64,000 nt of DNA from Streptococcus cuniculi (GTDB lineage Bacteria > Bacillota > Bacilli > Lactobacillales > Streptococcaceae), in NCBI RefSeq assembly GCF_001921845.1, contig NZ_MSJM01000001.1:169691-233690 (forward strand), given 5' to 3'. The position numbers and the translations under genes are program-made. Positions 53,901 to 63,942 of the stretch are shown here, piece by piece. Positions within the stretch are counted from its first letter, which is position 1, and every line of letters begins with the position of its first letter. The notes beneath the pieces are model-generated. The model ran no database searches and was not told the origin of the DNA. It was given only the letters and a program-made list of their open reading frames with translations.

Positions 53901-55370
53901 ATGAACATTTATTCTGATGATAGTTTAACGCTACACACCGATCTATATCAAATCAATATGGCTCAGGTGTATTTTGAACAAGGGATTCATGAAAAAAACG
54001 CGGTGTTTGAAGTGTATTTTCGGAAACTTCCTTTCCATAATGGGTACGCTGTGTTTGCGGGCTTGGAGCGCGTTGTCCATTATCTGTCAAACCTTTCTTT
54101 TACCCAGACTGACCTTGACTACCTGCGTGATCAAGGCTATCCAGAAGAGTTTCTAACGTATTTAGATCAATTACGTTTTTCTCTGACCGTTCGTTCTGCT
54201 AAAGAAGGGGACTTGGTCTTTGCCAATGAGCCTATCATGCAAATCGAAGGACCGCTTGCCCAATGTCAGTTGGTTGAAACAGCGATTTTAAATATCGTCA
54301 ACTACCAAACCTTGATTGCGACCAAGGCAAGACGAATCAAGGCGATTTTGGAAGATGAACCACTTCTTGAATTTGGTACACGCCGGGCTCAAGAAATGGA
54401 TGCCGCAATCTGGGGAACACGCGCAGCCTTTATCGGTGGCGCTGGTGCGACATCAAATGTCCGCGCTGGGAAAATCTTCGGTATTCCAGTAGCCGGTACG
54501 CATGCCCATGCCTTGGTACAAACCTACGGTAACGATTACGATTCTTTCAAAGCCTACGCATCTACCCATAAAAATTGTGTCTTCTTGGTTGACACCTATG
54601 ATACCTTGCGTCTCGGTGTTCCTGCTGCTATTCGGGTTGCTAAGGAATTTGGGGATAAGATTAACTTCCTCGGTGTTCGTATTGACTCAGGCGACATGGC
54701 TTACATCTCTAAAAAAGTTCGCCAACAGCTGGATGATGCCGGCTATACAGATGCTAAAATCTATGCCTCCAACGATCTTGATGAAAATACCATTTTGAAC
54801 CTGAAAATGCAAAAGGCAAAAATCGATGTCTGGGGTGTTGGTACTAAGCTCATCACCGCTTATGATCAACCAGCTTTAGGCGCAGTTTACAAGATTGTCT
54901 CCATTGAAGATGAGAATGGAAATATGCGCGATACCATCAAACTCTCTTCCAACGTAGAAAAAGTATCAACACCAGGGAAAAAACAAGTCTGGCGGATTAC
55001 GAGTCGTGAAAAAGGAAAGACCGAAGGTGACTACATCACCTTTGCGGATGCCGATGTGACTGAAATGCAGTCGATTCACATGTTCCACCCGACCTATACC
55101 TATATTAATAAAACGGTGACTGATTTTGAAGCAGTTCCTCTCTTGGTGGATATTTTTGACAAAGGTAAACTCGTCTACGAATTGCCAAGTCTGCCAGATA
55201 TTCAAGCCTATGCCAATACGCAATTTGACCAACTCTGGGACGAATACAAACGCATGCTCAATCCACAAGATTATCCAGTTGATTTGGCGCAAGATGTCTG
55301 GGATCACAAGATGAATCTGATTCAGCAAGTGCGCAACCAAACTCAGTTGAGCCAAAAGGAGAATAAATGA
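53901..55370 (+). CDS. pncB: Nicotinate phosphoribosyltransferase
   Basis: 489 residues. The [14 protein letters not shown] start, the [22 protein letters not shown] active-site block with histidine region GTHAHALVQ, and RIDSGDMAY are diagnostic. It makes nicotinate mononucleotide from nicotinate and PRPP, the entry to NAD salvage. Its stop overlaps the nadE start by four bases (ATGA), forming a two-gene operon. The ribosome binding site is AGGAGGAG. The promoter region overlaps the end of the repeat array. Confidence 0.96.
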   Translation: MNIYSDDSLTLHTDLYQINMAQVYFEQGIHEKNAVFEVYFRKLPFHNGYAVFAGLERVVHYLSNLSFTQTDLDYLRDQGYPEEFLTYLDQLRFSLTVRSAKEGDLVFANEPIMQIEGPLAQCQLVETAILNIVNYQTLIATKARRIKAILEDEPLLEFGTRRAQEMDAAIWGTRAAFIGGAGATSNVRAGKIFGIPVAGTHAHALVQTYGNDYDSFKAYASTHKNCVFLVDTYDTLRLGVPAAIRVAKEFGDKINFLGVRIDSGDMAYISKKVRQQLDDAGYTDAKIYASNDLDENTILNLKMQKAKIDVWGVGTKLITAYDQPALGAVYKIVSIEDENGNMRDTIKLSSNVEKVSTPGKKQVWRITSREKGKTEGDYITFADADVTEMQSIHMFHPTYTYINKTVTDFEAVPLLVDIFDKGKLVYELPSLPDIQAYANTQFDQLWDEYKRMLNPQDYPVDLAQDVWDHKMNLIQQVRNQTQLSQKENK

Positions 55371-56191
55371 GCCTACAAGAAACGATTATCCAGCAATTAG
55401 GTGTTAAACCAAGTATCAATCCTCATGAAGAAATCCGCAAATCGATTGATTTCTTGAAAGAGTACCTCAAAAAACATCCCTTTTTGAAAAGCTACGTTCT
55501 AGGCATTTCTGGCGGTCAAGATTCAACCTTGGCAGGCCGTTTGGCGCAACTAGCAATTGAAGAAATGCGGGCTGAAACAGACGACGAAGCCTACCAATTC
55601 ATCGCAGTTCGCTTGCCTTACGGTATTCAGGCAGATGAAGACGATGCCCAAGCAGCTCTTGCCTTTATCCAACCTGACGTCAGTCTAGTCGTCAATATCA
55701 AGGAGAGCGTGGATGCCATGACCAAGGCTGTGGAAGCGACAGGGGCTAGCGTTTCTGATTTTAACAAGGGAAATATCAAGGCTAGAAGCCGCATGATTGC
55801 CCAGTACGCCCTTGCAGGAAGCTACCAAGGTGCGGTCATTGGAACTGACCATGCGGCTGAAAATATCACGGGCTTCTTCACCAAGTTTGGGGATGGTGGC
55901 GCAGACATCCTACCACTTTTCCGCCTCAATAAACGCCAAGGAAAGGCTCTTTTGGCTCAACTCGGAGCAGACAAGGCGCTCTATGAGAAGATTCCGACAG
56001 CCGACTTAGAAGAAGACAAGCCTGGACTCGCAGATGAGGTGGCGCTCGGTGTGACCTATGAAAACATCGATGACTACCTAGAGGGCAAGACTATTGACCC
56101 ACAAGCACAAACCATTATCGAGAATTGGTGGAAGAAAACTGAACACAAACGTCATCTACCAATCAGCATCTTTGATAATTTTTGGAAATAA
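55367..56191 (+). CDS. nadE: NAD synthetase (ammonia-dependent)
   Basis: 274 residues. SGGQDST (about 47-53) is the P-loop of the NAD synthetase fold, then [20 protein letters not shown] and [17 protein letters not shown]. It amidates deamido-NAD with ammonia. It is translationally coupled to pncB; a terminator follows (56205-56235). Confidence 0.96.
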   Translation: MSLQETIIQQLGVKPSINPHEEIRKSIDFLKEYLKKHPFLKSYVLGISGGQDSTLAGRLAQLAIEEMRAETDDEAYQFIAVRLPYGIQADEDDAQAALAFIQPDVSLVVNIKESVDAMTKAVEATGASVSDFNKGNIKARSRMIAQYALAGSYQGAVIGTDHAAENITGFFTKFGDGGADILPLFRLNKRQGKALLAQLGADKALYEKIPTADLEEDKPGLADEVALGVTYENIDDYLEGKTIDPQAQTIIENWWKKTEHKRHLPISIFDNFWK

Positions 56192-56204
56192 TACTCGATA
56201 CCAT

Positions 56205-56235
56205 AGAGAAGGCTGGGGAAATCCCAGCTTTTTTC
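56205..56235 (+). terminator. Terminator after nadE
   Basis: The stem GGCTGGGGAAATCCCAGC is followed by TTTTTT. Confidence 0.75.
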
Positions 56236-56436
56236 TATTTTTCCAGTCCGCGCTTGAAGATTTTCCAAAAAGGTCTATAATAGGTCTTATATACTATGTT
56301 CCCGAGTAAGTGAAAAATTGAATGAGCCAATTTGCCATCAAGCACGGAGGGTTTTTGAAGAAATACTGCGTAAAGGGAAAAGGACCATTCAAACAATAGA
56401 TAGTCAATACAAATTCTTATAGAAAAGGAGAGTCTT

Positions 56437-57774
56437 ATGAACTCATTAAACCAATCATTAACTGATACATTTTTTGCCGAATATGAGGCAAATCAGCAAT
56501 TTGCTGCCATGGAAAATGCGGTGACCCACAATGGTATCTATGCGTCTCTTGAGAAGCGTAGTAGCAGCGTGGAAAACGAGCCAGTCTTTTCCATCGATTT
56601 GACCAAGGACAAGGTCAGCAACCAGAAAGCCTCTGGCCGTTGCTGGATGTTTGCAGCCTTGAATACCTTCCGCCACAAGATGATCGCTGGTTTCCAATTG
56701 GAAAACTTTGAACTGTCGCAAGCCCACACCTTCTTCTGGGACAAATACGAAAAATCCAACTGGTTCTTGGAGCAAATCCTGGCGACTGCTGACCAAGAAT
56801 TGACCAGCCGCAAGGTGAAATTCCTCTTGGATGTGCCTCAACAAGACGGCGGTCAATGGGATATGGTCGTCTCCCTCTTTGAAAAATATGGCGTTGTACC
56901 AAAATCGGTCTATCCAGAGTCCATCTCTTCTAGCAATAGCCGTGAACTCAATGCCGTTTTGAATAAATTGCTCCGCCAAGATGCGCAAATCTTACGTGAT
57001 TTGGTAGCAGCGGGTCAGTCACAAGAAAACATTCAGTCAAAAAAAGAAGAACTCTTGCAAGAAATCTTCAACTTCCTTGCCATGTCTCTTGGTTTGCCGC
57101 CGCGCACTTTTGACTTTGCCTACCGCGACAAGGACGACAACTACCACAGCGAGAAGGATTTGACACCGCAGGCATTTTACAAAAAATATGTCGACATTCA
57201 ACTAGACGACTATGTGTCCATCATCAATGCCCCAACTGCGGATAAGCCTTACGGTAAGTCTTACACCGTAGAAATGCTAGGAAATGTCGTAGGCAGCCGA
57301 CCTGTCCGCTACCTTAATGTGGAAATGGATCGCTTGAAGGAATTAGCTATTGCCCAAATGCAGGCAGGAGAAACAGTCTGGTTTGGCTCTGATGTCGGCC
57401 AATCGAGCAACCGCAAAACAGGTGTCATGGCAAATGGCATGTACGACTTCATCTCTAGCATGAACATTGACCTCCACCAAGACAAGGCAGGACGGCTTGA
57501 TTATAGCGAGAGCCTCATGACCCACGCCATGGTCTTAACAGGCGTTGACCTTGATGAAAATGGCCAGTCTGTCAAATGGAAGGTTGAAAATTCTTGGGGA
57601 GATAAGGTCGGAAGCAAGGGCTACTTTGTCGCAAACGATAGCTGGATGGATGAGTACACCTACCAAATCGTTGTGCGCAAAGAATTCCTCACCGAAGCAG
57701 AGCTGGCAGCCTACAACGCCGAACCAACAGTTCTCGCACCATGGGATCCAATGGGAGCTTTGGCCAGTAAATAA
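56437..57774 (+). CDS. pepC: Aminopeptidase C (bleomycin hydrolase family)
   Basis: 445 residues. Catalytic Cys is in SGRCWMF (about 69), His in THAMVL (about 363) and Asn in ENSWGD (about 384). Cytoplasmic hexameric cysteine aminopeptidase used in peptide utilisation. Length is normal. Monocistronic; ribosome binding site AAAGGAG. Confidence 0.96.
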   Translation: MNSLNQSLTDTFFAEYEANQQFAAMENAVTHNGIYASLEKRSSSVENEPVFSIDLTKDKVSNQKASGRCWMFAALNTFRHKMIAGFQLENFELSQAHTFFWDKYEKSNWFLEQILATADQELTSRKVKFLLDVPQQDGGQWDMVVSLFEKYGVVPKSVYPESISSSNSRELNAVLNKLLRQDAQILRDLVAAGQSQENIQSKKEELLQEIFNFLAMSLGLPPRTFDFAYRDKDDNYHSEKDLTPQAFYKKYVDIQLDDYVSIINAPTADKPYGKSYTVEMLGNVVGSRPVRYLNVEMDRLKELAIAQMQAGETVWFGSDVGQSSNRKTGVMANGMYDFISSMNIDLHQDKAGRLDYSESLMTHAMVLTGVDLDENGQSVKWKVENSWGDKVGSKGYFVANDSWMDEYTYQIVVRKEFLTEAELAAYNAEPTVLAPWDPMGALASK

Positions 57775-57789
57775 ATGATATAGTAAACA

Positions 57790-57848
57790 AAAAGAGAGTG
57801 AGCTACAATCGTGATTTCCTAGAAATCGATTGTTCTCACTCTTTTTTA
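57790..57848. terminator. Bidirectional terminator of pepC and mupG (R-family hairpin)
   Basis: A 59-base imperfect palindrome AAAAGAGAGTGAG...CTCACTCTTTTT with the inner arms AATCGTGATTTC/GAAATCGATT. It is the same hairpin family as 188-272 and 6976-7070. Confidence 0.75.
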
Positions 57849-57850
57849 GG

Positions 57851-58891
57851 TCATATAAATACAAATGAAAATGGGGCTTCAATGTAATCTAATAAGGGTC
57901 TACTTTGAGGAGCTACTGATCCTATCACTTCTTGTCGACTATCTGCTGGTAAGTCTACCAAGCAGATTTCCAATTCATGTTCATAACGTAAAAACTGGGC
58001 ATTGGCTAAAACAATATCTCCTCGATGCCGCTCTACGCATCGTCCTTTCACTACAGTATCAGCTAATTGGCTTCTTGAATGCGCAGCCCGAATGACATAA
58101 TCACTCTTATCAATCCTATTTTCAAATACCATCCCTCTCCATTCTTCTGGTACATCGGCTACCAAAGGAATCATACCTTTTGATACATAAGACATCTCAA
58201 AGAGAGAAGCTGACGATAAACGGGTGTCTCCTACACAAATATAGTCACACTGACCCTTCATCAGGCAATCCAGGCTAGCTTGTAACGGTGTCAAAAATCG
58301 GTGTTCTTCCACCGTTGGTAAGCCCTCAAACAAGGGGAAGCGACGCTCCTCGCCAGGTACAAACGCAATCACAGGAATAAAGTAGTGATGGAGCCGCTCA
58401 TTAATCATCCGTAGACGCTCTATACTTAAACCAGTATAAGGTTTGGGGTAATAATTATGGCAGGCCATTATCTTACTCAAATCCAAGCCTTTTTTCTCTA
58501 GTGCTTCTAAGAATTCATCTGTCAAGGTTGAAGCATTAAAGACGAGCTGAAAGTCATGAGACAATTGAAGGATTTCTTCCTCTGATAGTCCATCATCAAT
58601 CCGGACTGCTGTGCAGCCTAGTTCTTTTAGCCCACTGATACCGAGTCGCTGATAGCTCTCTGCATTAATATCCACAAAAAGAGCAATCCCCTCTTTCTGA
58701 CAAAAATCAACCGTGCTTTTAAGCTCTTGCTGCTGTCCTTTCTCTTCGGAAATATTTAGCGATGTAAAGGCAAAGGAAAAACCGGACTGTTTATACTCTA
58801 AGATAATATCTTGATTTGTTTGCACAGACTGCGAGGCATAGATGGAAAAACCCAAGGAACTTAAAAATGCTTTATTTTCCATAGACTTCAT
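57851..58891 (-). CDS. mupG: 6-phospho-N-acetylmuramidase MupG (DUF871)
   Basis: 346 residues from ATG 58891, with GAGG nine bases upstream; ATG 58882 is an alternative. It has a TIM-barrel N-terminal domain (SLGFSIYASQSVQTNQD, DINAESYQRLGISG, VRIDDGLSEEEI) and a small C-terminal domain. The family cleaves MurNAc-6P-GlcNAc from peptidoglycan turnover. Its start overlaps murP by 20 bases, and murP-murQ lie upstream, which supports the call. Confidence 0.88.
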   Translation of the reverse strand: MKSMENKAFLSSLGFSIYASQSVQTNQDIILEYKQSGFSFAFTSLNISEEKGQQQELKSTVDFCQKEGIALFVDINAESYQRLGISGLKELGCTAVRIDDGLSEEEILQLSHDFQLVFNASTLTDEFLEALEKKGLDLSKIMACHNYYPKPYTGLSIERLRMINERLHHYFIPVIAFVPGEERRFPLFEGLPTVEEHRFLTPLQASLDCLMKGQCDYICVGDTRLSSASLFEMSYVSKGMIPLVADVPEEWRGMVFENRIDKSDYVIRAAHSRSQLADTVVKGRCVERHRGDIVLANAQFLRYEHELEICLVDLPADSRQEVIGSVAPQSRPLLDYIEAPFSFVFI

Positions 58892-60296
58892 CAATCCGTT
58901 CCTCATCAATGCCAAAGAACCATGTGAGGACAAAACCACAGACATAGGCAGCCAACATGGCTAGAACATACTGAAGCTGGGTTCCTGGTACCATGATTAG
59001 TAGGCCGAACAAACCTGATACTCCTTGAGTAACTGTTCCTAAATGAAAGAGAACCGCTAGCATACCACCAATCCCTGAACCTAAACAAGCTGTGATAAAA
59101 GGTTTTCCTAATGGGAGAGTGACTGCGTACATCATTGGCTCTCCAATCCCCAATACTCCAACAGGCAAGGAGTCACGGGTTAATTGTTTTAATTTCTTAT
59201 TTTTCGTTTTGAAGTAGAGGGCTAAACCTGCACCAACCTGACCGCCCCCAGCTGTCATCAGAATTGGTAGAAGATAGTTGATTCCACCGGTTGGCCCATC
59301 AGGATTATTCAATAACACATGAATAGGTGTTAGGGCTTGATGGAGTCCGACCGATACCAATGGTAGGAAACCTGCCGATAACAGATAGCCACCAACCACA
59401 CCCAGCTGTTCATAGATAAAGGTTAAAGTATTGTAGATACCAGCTGTCAAGGCATTCCCCAAGGGTTGAATCACAATAACTGTCAGTAAACCGCCTAATA
59501 TCACCGTTAACAGAGGGGTTAAGAAGGTATCTAAAAAACTCGGCATATATTTCCGAATGACTTTTTCTAAGTGGGCAAAGAATATTCCGGCAAATAGGGC
59601 TGCTAATAAACCTCCAACCCCTGGAGAATAGGCTTTGTTGACCAAGGGAAGGATGATTGCTTCCCCATTGACCACTGTCAAGAGAGGCATGGAAGGCACA
59701 GACACAAACATGGCACCAGCAATAGCTCCCAAAATCGGACTTCCTTTAAATTCTTTTGCTGCATTCATTCCTACATAAATCGGCAAAAAGGTAAAGAGAC
59801 CCCAGCTCATCGTCCGAATACACTGGTACCACCACACCATCGCAAAGGCATTGTTCGTACTCACGTTGATGATATTGGTAAGGCCATTGATCATCCCTGC
59901 TGCAATAATTCCTGGCAAGATGGGGACAAAGATGTTGGCGATTTTCTGTAAAAATCGTTGAAGTGGCTTATCGTGCTTTGCTTTATTTTCTTGCTTGTTG
60001 ACAGTCGCTAACTCTTCTGCTGTCATTTCTTCCGTAACGCTTCCTAAAGGAATGCCTGTCGCTGCTGCAAATTCTTGTCCTACTGTTGTAACGCGACCAG
60101 GGCCAAAGACGATTTGTAAGGTGTCCGCATCGACTACTCCTAAGACACCCTCGATTTGTTTTAATGCTTCAAACTGGACTGCTTGTCGATTTTTTAATTG
60201 TAGTCGCAATCGTGTCATGCAAATAGCATTTCCAGAAACATTTGCGACGCCTCCTATACTCGCTAATAATTGTTGAACCGTTGTTTTTGTTTCCAT
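58872..60296 (-). CDS. murP: PTS system N-acetylmuramic acid EIIBC component
   Basis: 474 residues. The N-terminal EIIB domain carries the phospho-cysteine in AICMTRLRL (about C26), and the EIIC membrane domain (about 110-465) follows. No EIIA is present, so it must borrow one, as MurP does. It imports MurNAc (or MurNAc-GlcNAc) as the 6-phosphate. It lies between murQ and mupG. Confidence 0.9.
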   Translation of the reverse strand: METKTTVQQLLASIGGVANVSGNAICMTRLRLQLKNRQAVQFEALKQIEGVLGVVDADTLQIVFGPGRVTTVGQEFAAATGIPLGSVTEEMTAEELATVNKQENKAKHDKPLQRFLQKIANIFVPILPGIIAAGMINGLTNIINVSTNNAFAMVWWYQCIRTMSWGLFTFLPIYVGMNAAKEFKGSPILGAIAGAMFVSVPSMPLLTVVNGEAIILPLVNKAYSPGVGGLLAALFAGIFFAHLEKVIRKYMPSFLDTFLTPLLTVILGGLLTVIVIQPLGNALTAGIYNTLTFIYEQLGVVGGYLLSAGFLPLVSVGLHQALTPIHVLLNNPDGPTGGINYLLPILMTAGGGQVGAGLALYFKTKNKKLKQLTRDSLPVGVLGIGEPMMYAVTLPLGKPFITACLGSGIGGMLAVLFHLGTVTQGVSGLFGLLIMVPGTQLQYVLAMLAAYVCGFVLTWFFGIDEERIDEVYGK

Positions 60297-60299
60297 TGT

Positions 60300-61211
60300 T
60301 TACTCCTCGTTTTTCATGAACTCCCCAATCGCATGAACGATATTGTCTTGATGCTTTTCTAGCAGGGCTTCTGATTCGTCGAGACTTACTCCACCCAGCT
60401 GCATGAGAATGGCTTTTTTCACCTGCTGTTTGGATTGGGAAAAGACGTGTTCTGCTTCTGCCTCACTACAAGCTGTTGTCTTTTGGATAATCTGCTTGGC
60501 GCGCTTGACTAATTTTGCATTTGTTGGCTGAACATCCACCATGTAGCCCTTATACACTTTTCCAAGCTGAATCATAGTCGCAGTTGAAATCATATTTAAA
60601 ATCAACTTTTGAGCTGTTCCTGCTTTCATACGGCTGGAGCCAGCCACCACTTCTGGGCCGACTAACACTTCGATGGCAATATCTGCAACTGCTGACAGCT
60701 CTGCTCCTTCTACGCAGGAAATGGAAGCAGTCTTGGCACCGACCTTCTTGGCATAACTAAGAGCAGAAAGGACATAAGGCGTGCGCCCTGATGCGGCTAA
60801 GCCAATGACCATGTCCTTGTCACAGACCTGGTGATCCTGCAAATCCTCCATCGCAGCAAGCTGGGCATCCTCAGCTCCTTCTTGAGCCGACAGAATGGCT
60901 TTTGGCCCCCCTGCGATAATTCCCTGTACCAATTCAGGGCTAACACCGTAGGTCGGCGGGCATTCAGAAGCATCTAAAATTCCTAGTCGGCCTGACGTTC
61001 CTGCCCCAATGTACAATATTCGTCCCTGCTTTCGAACACAGTCGACAGTTTGTTCAATGAGCCTATTTACTTGAGGGAGGACCTGAGCCACGGCATGGGC
61101 AACTTTTTGATCCTCCTGATTGATATAAGCCGTTAATTCTGCAATACTCATCTCTTCGATTGTTGCAGATGCGGGGTTGACTTGCTCTGTATGCAACTCA
61201 TGAATGTCCAT
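60300..61211 (-). CDS. murQ: N-acetylmuramic acid 6-phosphate etherase
   Basis: 303 residues from ATG 61211, with AAGGAGGAGG six bases upstream; upstream ATGs are too close to this site. SIS domain with IGAGTSGRLGILDASECPPT, EGAEDA and SSRMKAGTAQKLILNM. It removes the lactyl ether from MurNAc-6P to give GlcNAc-6P. It is the first gene of murQ-murP-mupG. Confidence 0.95.
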   Translation of the reverse strand: MDIHELHTEQVNPASATIEEMSIAELTAYINQEDQKVAHAVAQVLPQVNRLIEQTVDCVRKQGRILYIGAGTSGRLGILDASECPPTYGVSPELVQGIIAGGPKAILSAQEGAEDAQLAAMEDLQDHQVCDKDMVIGLAASGRTPYVLSALSYAKKVGAKTASISCVEGAELSAVADIAIEVLVGPEVVAGSSRMKAGTAQKLILNMISTATMIQLGKVYKGYMVDVQPTNAKLVKRAKQIIQKTTACSEAEAEHVFSQSKQQVKKAILMQLGGVSLDESEALLEKHQDNIVHAIGEFMKNEE

Positions 61212-61234
61212 AGGCATCCTCCTCCTCCTTTGCA

Positions 61235-61282
61235 TTTGTAAACGTTTACTTTCTTTTATTATACACTATTGAAATTATTTTT
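61235..61282 (-). promoter_or_regulatory. murQ promoter with a cre site
   Basis: TTGAAA (61282-61277) and TATAAT (61260-61255) are 16 bases apart on the minus strand. A perfect palindrome GTAAACGTTTAC (61246-61235) follows at the transcription start and fits the CcpA cre consensus. Carbon catabolite repression of the mur genes is the expected effect. Confidence 0.7.
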
Positions 61283-61397
61283 CAAGATATTTTGTTTTTT
61301 GTGTAATTTATTTACAAAAAATAATGGATTATCTCTCCTAAAACGAGGGAAATAGTGTACAATAAAGATATACAAACTCGTCAAAGGAAGAAGTAGT

Positions 61398-62219
61398 ATG
61401 ACAATTTTTTCTCCTAATATCAATGGTCTTACAAAGTCTGAACAACGGATTCTCCAATTTATCCAAGATAACCATATCAGCGTTGAGACGATGACCATTC
61501 AGTATCTAGCAACTCAATGCAATACCTCGACAGCTACTGTCAGTCGCTTGGCGAAAAAACTCGGGTTCTCCAATTTTCATAAATTTAAATTAGAACTGTT
61601 AAACACCAAATACGATGAACTATACGACGCGCAAATTACCTCGGCCGATAGTGTAGAACATCTAGTTCTCAAACTGGCAAACTCCAACATGACCTCCATT
61701 CAAGAAACGCTCAGTCTCCTCAATATCGAGGAATTAAAATATGTGGTCGAATTAGTCAGAAATGCCAATACGATCTATCTATTTGGAGTGGGGACATCGG
61801 GAACCGTTTGTAGCGATTTTTATTATAAATTAAACCGATTGGGAAAAAACTGCATCTACACTCAAGATTCCCATATCCAAACAGCTAGTATCGTATCGGC
61901 ATCCCCAGATGATATTGCGATTGGTATCAGCTATAGCGGAACAACAAAGGAAGTGCTCGTCCCTTTACGATTTGCGGCTTCTCATGCTTTAAAAACCATC
62001 GCGATTACTGGTGTTGGAACAAGTCCTATTGTCAACATCTGTGATTTTGTATTCCGCATTCCTAGACACGAACAAGAGTTGCGGGTCGGAGCTATCGATT
62101 CACGGAACAACTCTATGTTTCTGACAGACTTGTTATATTTAGCCATGATTCAAGAAGATGTGTCTCAATTGAAGACTATTTTTGAAACAACAAAAGACTT
62201 GACCAACTTACTCAAATAA
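61398..62219 (+). CDS. murR: MurR/RpiR family transcriptional regulator
   Basis: 273 residues. The N-terminal helix-turn-helix (about 1-77) has SEQRILQFIQDNHISVETM and NTSTATVSRLAKKLGFSNF. A SIS sugar-phosphate domain (about 110-240) has FGVGTSGTVCSDF and ISYSGTTKEVLVP. It is divergent from murQ and probably responds to MurNAc-6P. The name is assigned from context. Confidence 0.85.
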   Translation: MTIFSPNINGLTKSEQRILQFIQDNHISVETMTIQYLATQCNTSTATVSRLAKKLGFSNFHKFKLELLNTKYDELYDAQITSADSVEHLVLKLANSNMTSIQETLSLLNIEELKYVVELVRNANTIYLFGVGTSGTVCSDFYYKLNRLGKNCIYTQDSHIQTASIVSASPDDIAIGISYSGTTKEVLVPLRFAASHALKTIAITGVGTSPIVNICDFVFRIPRHEQELRVGAIDSRNNSMFLTDLLYLAMIQEDVSQLKTIFETTKDLTNLLK

Positions 62220-62251
62220 AGACTGCCCTCTATGGTTTCTACTCCAACATA

Positions 62252-62295
62252 AAACCATTCCCCTAAGACAACTAGGGGAATGGTTTTCATTTTTC
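62252..62295. terminator. Bidirectional terminator between murR and trpB
   Basis: A long perfect stem AAAACCATTCCCCTA/TAGGGGAATGGTTTT with flanking T-rich sequence. Confidence 0.8.
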
Positions 62296-62333
62296 ATCCT
62301 TCACGGTGACTAAGAAAGCACCAGTCTTGAGGA

Positions 62334-63512
62334 CTAGTTTCGTTCCTCCAAATAATCCGCAATCGCGGCTACGTCCTTGTCTCCTCGACCAGAGAGATTG
62401 ACGATGATGATTTGGTCCTTATCCAATTGTGGAGCCCGCTTAATCGCTTCTGCCAAGGCATGCGAGCTTTCAATGGCTGGTAAAATTCCTTCTGTCCGAC
62501 TGAGGGTCAAGAGGGCATTGACAGCTTCATCATCTGTTGCCGCCACATACTCTACACGACCGCTTTCTTTAAAGAAAGCATGCTCTGGACCTACTCCTGG
62601 ATAATCCAGCCCTGCTGAAATCGAATAAACTGGCGCTACACTACCTGCGTCATCAAAGAGAGCAATCGTCTTCATCCCGTCTACAATCCCAACGGTTCCC
62701 TTGGTCATGGTTGCCGCATGAAGGCTGGTATCAACTCCTTTTCCAGCAGCCTCGACCCCAACCAGACCGACGCTTTCATCTGCCACATATTGGGAGAAGG
62801 CACCGATAGCATTGGATCCTCCGCCGACACAAGCCATGACATAATCAGGCAGACGTCCTTCTTTTTCTAAGATTTGGCGGCGAGATTCGAGGCTGATAAC
62901 CTTTTGGAACTCATGCACAATGGTCGGATAAGGATGTGGTCCTACTGCTGAACCCAAGACATAGAAGGCTTCCAAATCTGCCATCCATGCCCCAAAAGCT
63001 GCGTCTACCGCTTCTTTCAACGTTTGTGTACCTGCGGTTACTGCGTGTACCCGAGCGCCCATCATCTCCATCCGGAAAACATTGAGGCGTTGGCGTTTGA
63101 CATCTTCTGCCCCCATGTAAATATCACAGCCCATTCCAAAACGAGCAGCGACTGCAGCTGTCGCGACCCCATGTTGACCTGCCCCTGTTTCTGCAATCAC
63201 TCGGGTCTTGCCCATGCGTTTCGCTAATAAAATCTGTCCTAGCACATTGTTTAATTTGTGGGAACCGAGGTGATTCAAGTCTTCTCGTTTCAAGTAAATC
63301 TTTGCGCCACCTAGGCTCTTGGTCAATGATTCAGCGAAATAAAGTGGAGTCTCCCGCCCTGAATAGTCCTTTAAATAGGCTTGGTATTCCGCCAAAAATG
63401 CGGGATCCTCACGATAGGTTTCAAATGTCGTTTCTAATTCATCGAGCAATGCCTGAATCGCTTCTGGTACAAAGCTACCACCAAATTGTCCAAAATATCC
63501 TTTTTCTGCCAT
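62334..63512 (-). CDS. trpB: Tryptophan synthase beta subunit, solitary
   Basis: 392 residues of the standard TrpB type. The PLP lysine is in HLGSHKLNN (about residue 85), with [17 protein letters not shown] and NLSGRGDKD. It joins indole and serine to tryptophan. There is no trpA or other trp gene next to it: the neighbours are murR (convergent) and, upstream, only its T-box leader. Without TrpA in the cell it could only use free indole. The other trp genes may lie elsewhere. Confidence 0.96.
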   Translation of the reverse strand: MAEKGYFGQFGGSFVPEAIQALLDELETTFETYREDPAFLAEYQAYLKDYSGRETPLYFAESLTKSLGGAKIYLKREDLNHLGSHKLNNVLGQILLAKRMGKTRVIAETGAGQHGVATAAVAARFGMGCDIYMGAEDVKRQRLNVFRMEMMGARVHAVTAGTQTLKEAVDAAFGAWMADLEAFYVLGSAVGPHPYPTIVHEFQKVISLESRRQILEKEGRLPDYVMACVGGGSNAIGAFSQYVADESVGLVGVEAAGKGVDTSLHAATMTKGTVGIVDGMKTIALFDDAGSVAPVYSISAGLDYPGVGPEHAFFKESGRVEYVAATDDEAVNALLTLSRTEGILPAIESSHALAEAIKRAPQLDKDQIIIVNLSGRGDKDVAAIADYLEERN

Positions 63513-63654
63513 CTTATACCTCTTTCTTTTTATAAGCCATCTGTTTATTTACAAGTAACTCATCAACTACTATTTTTATAAACGATTTAAACGCCATCGT
63601 TTTTTCATGATACAATCCCTCCTGATATAGTGCTATGTTGTGATAACACTATAG

Positions 63655-63907
63655 AAAAAGCCCCCGCATACAACAACTGTATGCGAGGGCGTCAATGACA
63701 CGGTGCCACCTCACTTATGGAACTTGTCTAGAATCGTCCCATCTCTCATTCTCCTCTAGCAAGGAGTTGCACGGTAAGGGGTGCCAACCGAATTCTCATT
63801 GTTTTGAATTCACTATAGAACATCAGCCCATTTCATAAACGTCCGCTACTTGTTCGCAATACCCACAAGCTCCCTGAAAACTTCTCGTCTACTACTTCTT
63901 CTGATTA
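63655..63907 (-). promoter_or_regulatory. Tryptophan T-box riboswitch upstream of trpB
   Basis: On the minus strand, the T-box sequence AGGTGGCACCG (63711-63701) can form an antiterminator. It is followed by a terminator: GCCCTCGCATACA (63690-63678), its complement TGTATGCGGGGGC, and TTTTT. A Trp codon TGG followed by G (63830-63828) on the 3' side of stem I is the likely specifier. Uncharged tRNA-Trp would prevent termination and induce trpB. Confidence 0.9.
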
Positions 63908-63913
63908 GTAAAC

Positions 63914-63942
63914 ATTATAGGGCTTATTTTTTACTTTGTCAA
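63914..63942 (-). promoter_or_regulatory. Promoter of the trpB T-box transcript
   Basis: TTGACA (63942-63937) and TATAAT (63919-63914) with a 17-base spacer on the minus strand; both boxes match consensus exactly. Confidence 0.85.

Noticed and set aside
61320..61397. A clear promoter for murR
   Set aside because: TACAAT near 61358 is present, but no convincing -35 box at the right spacing was found, so no promoter was called.
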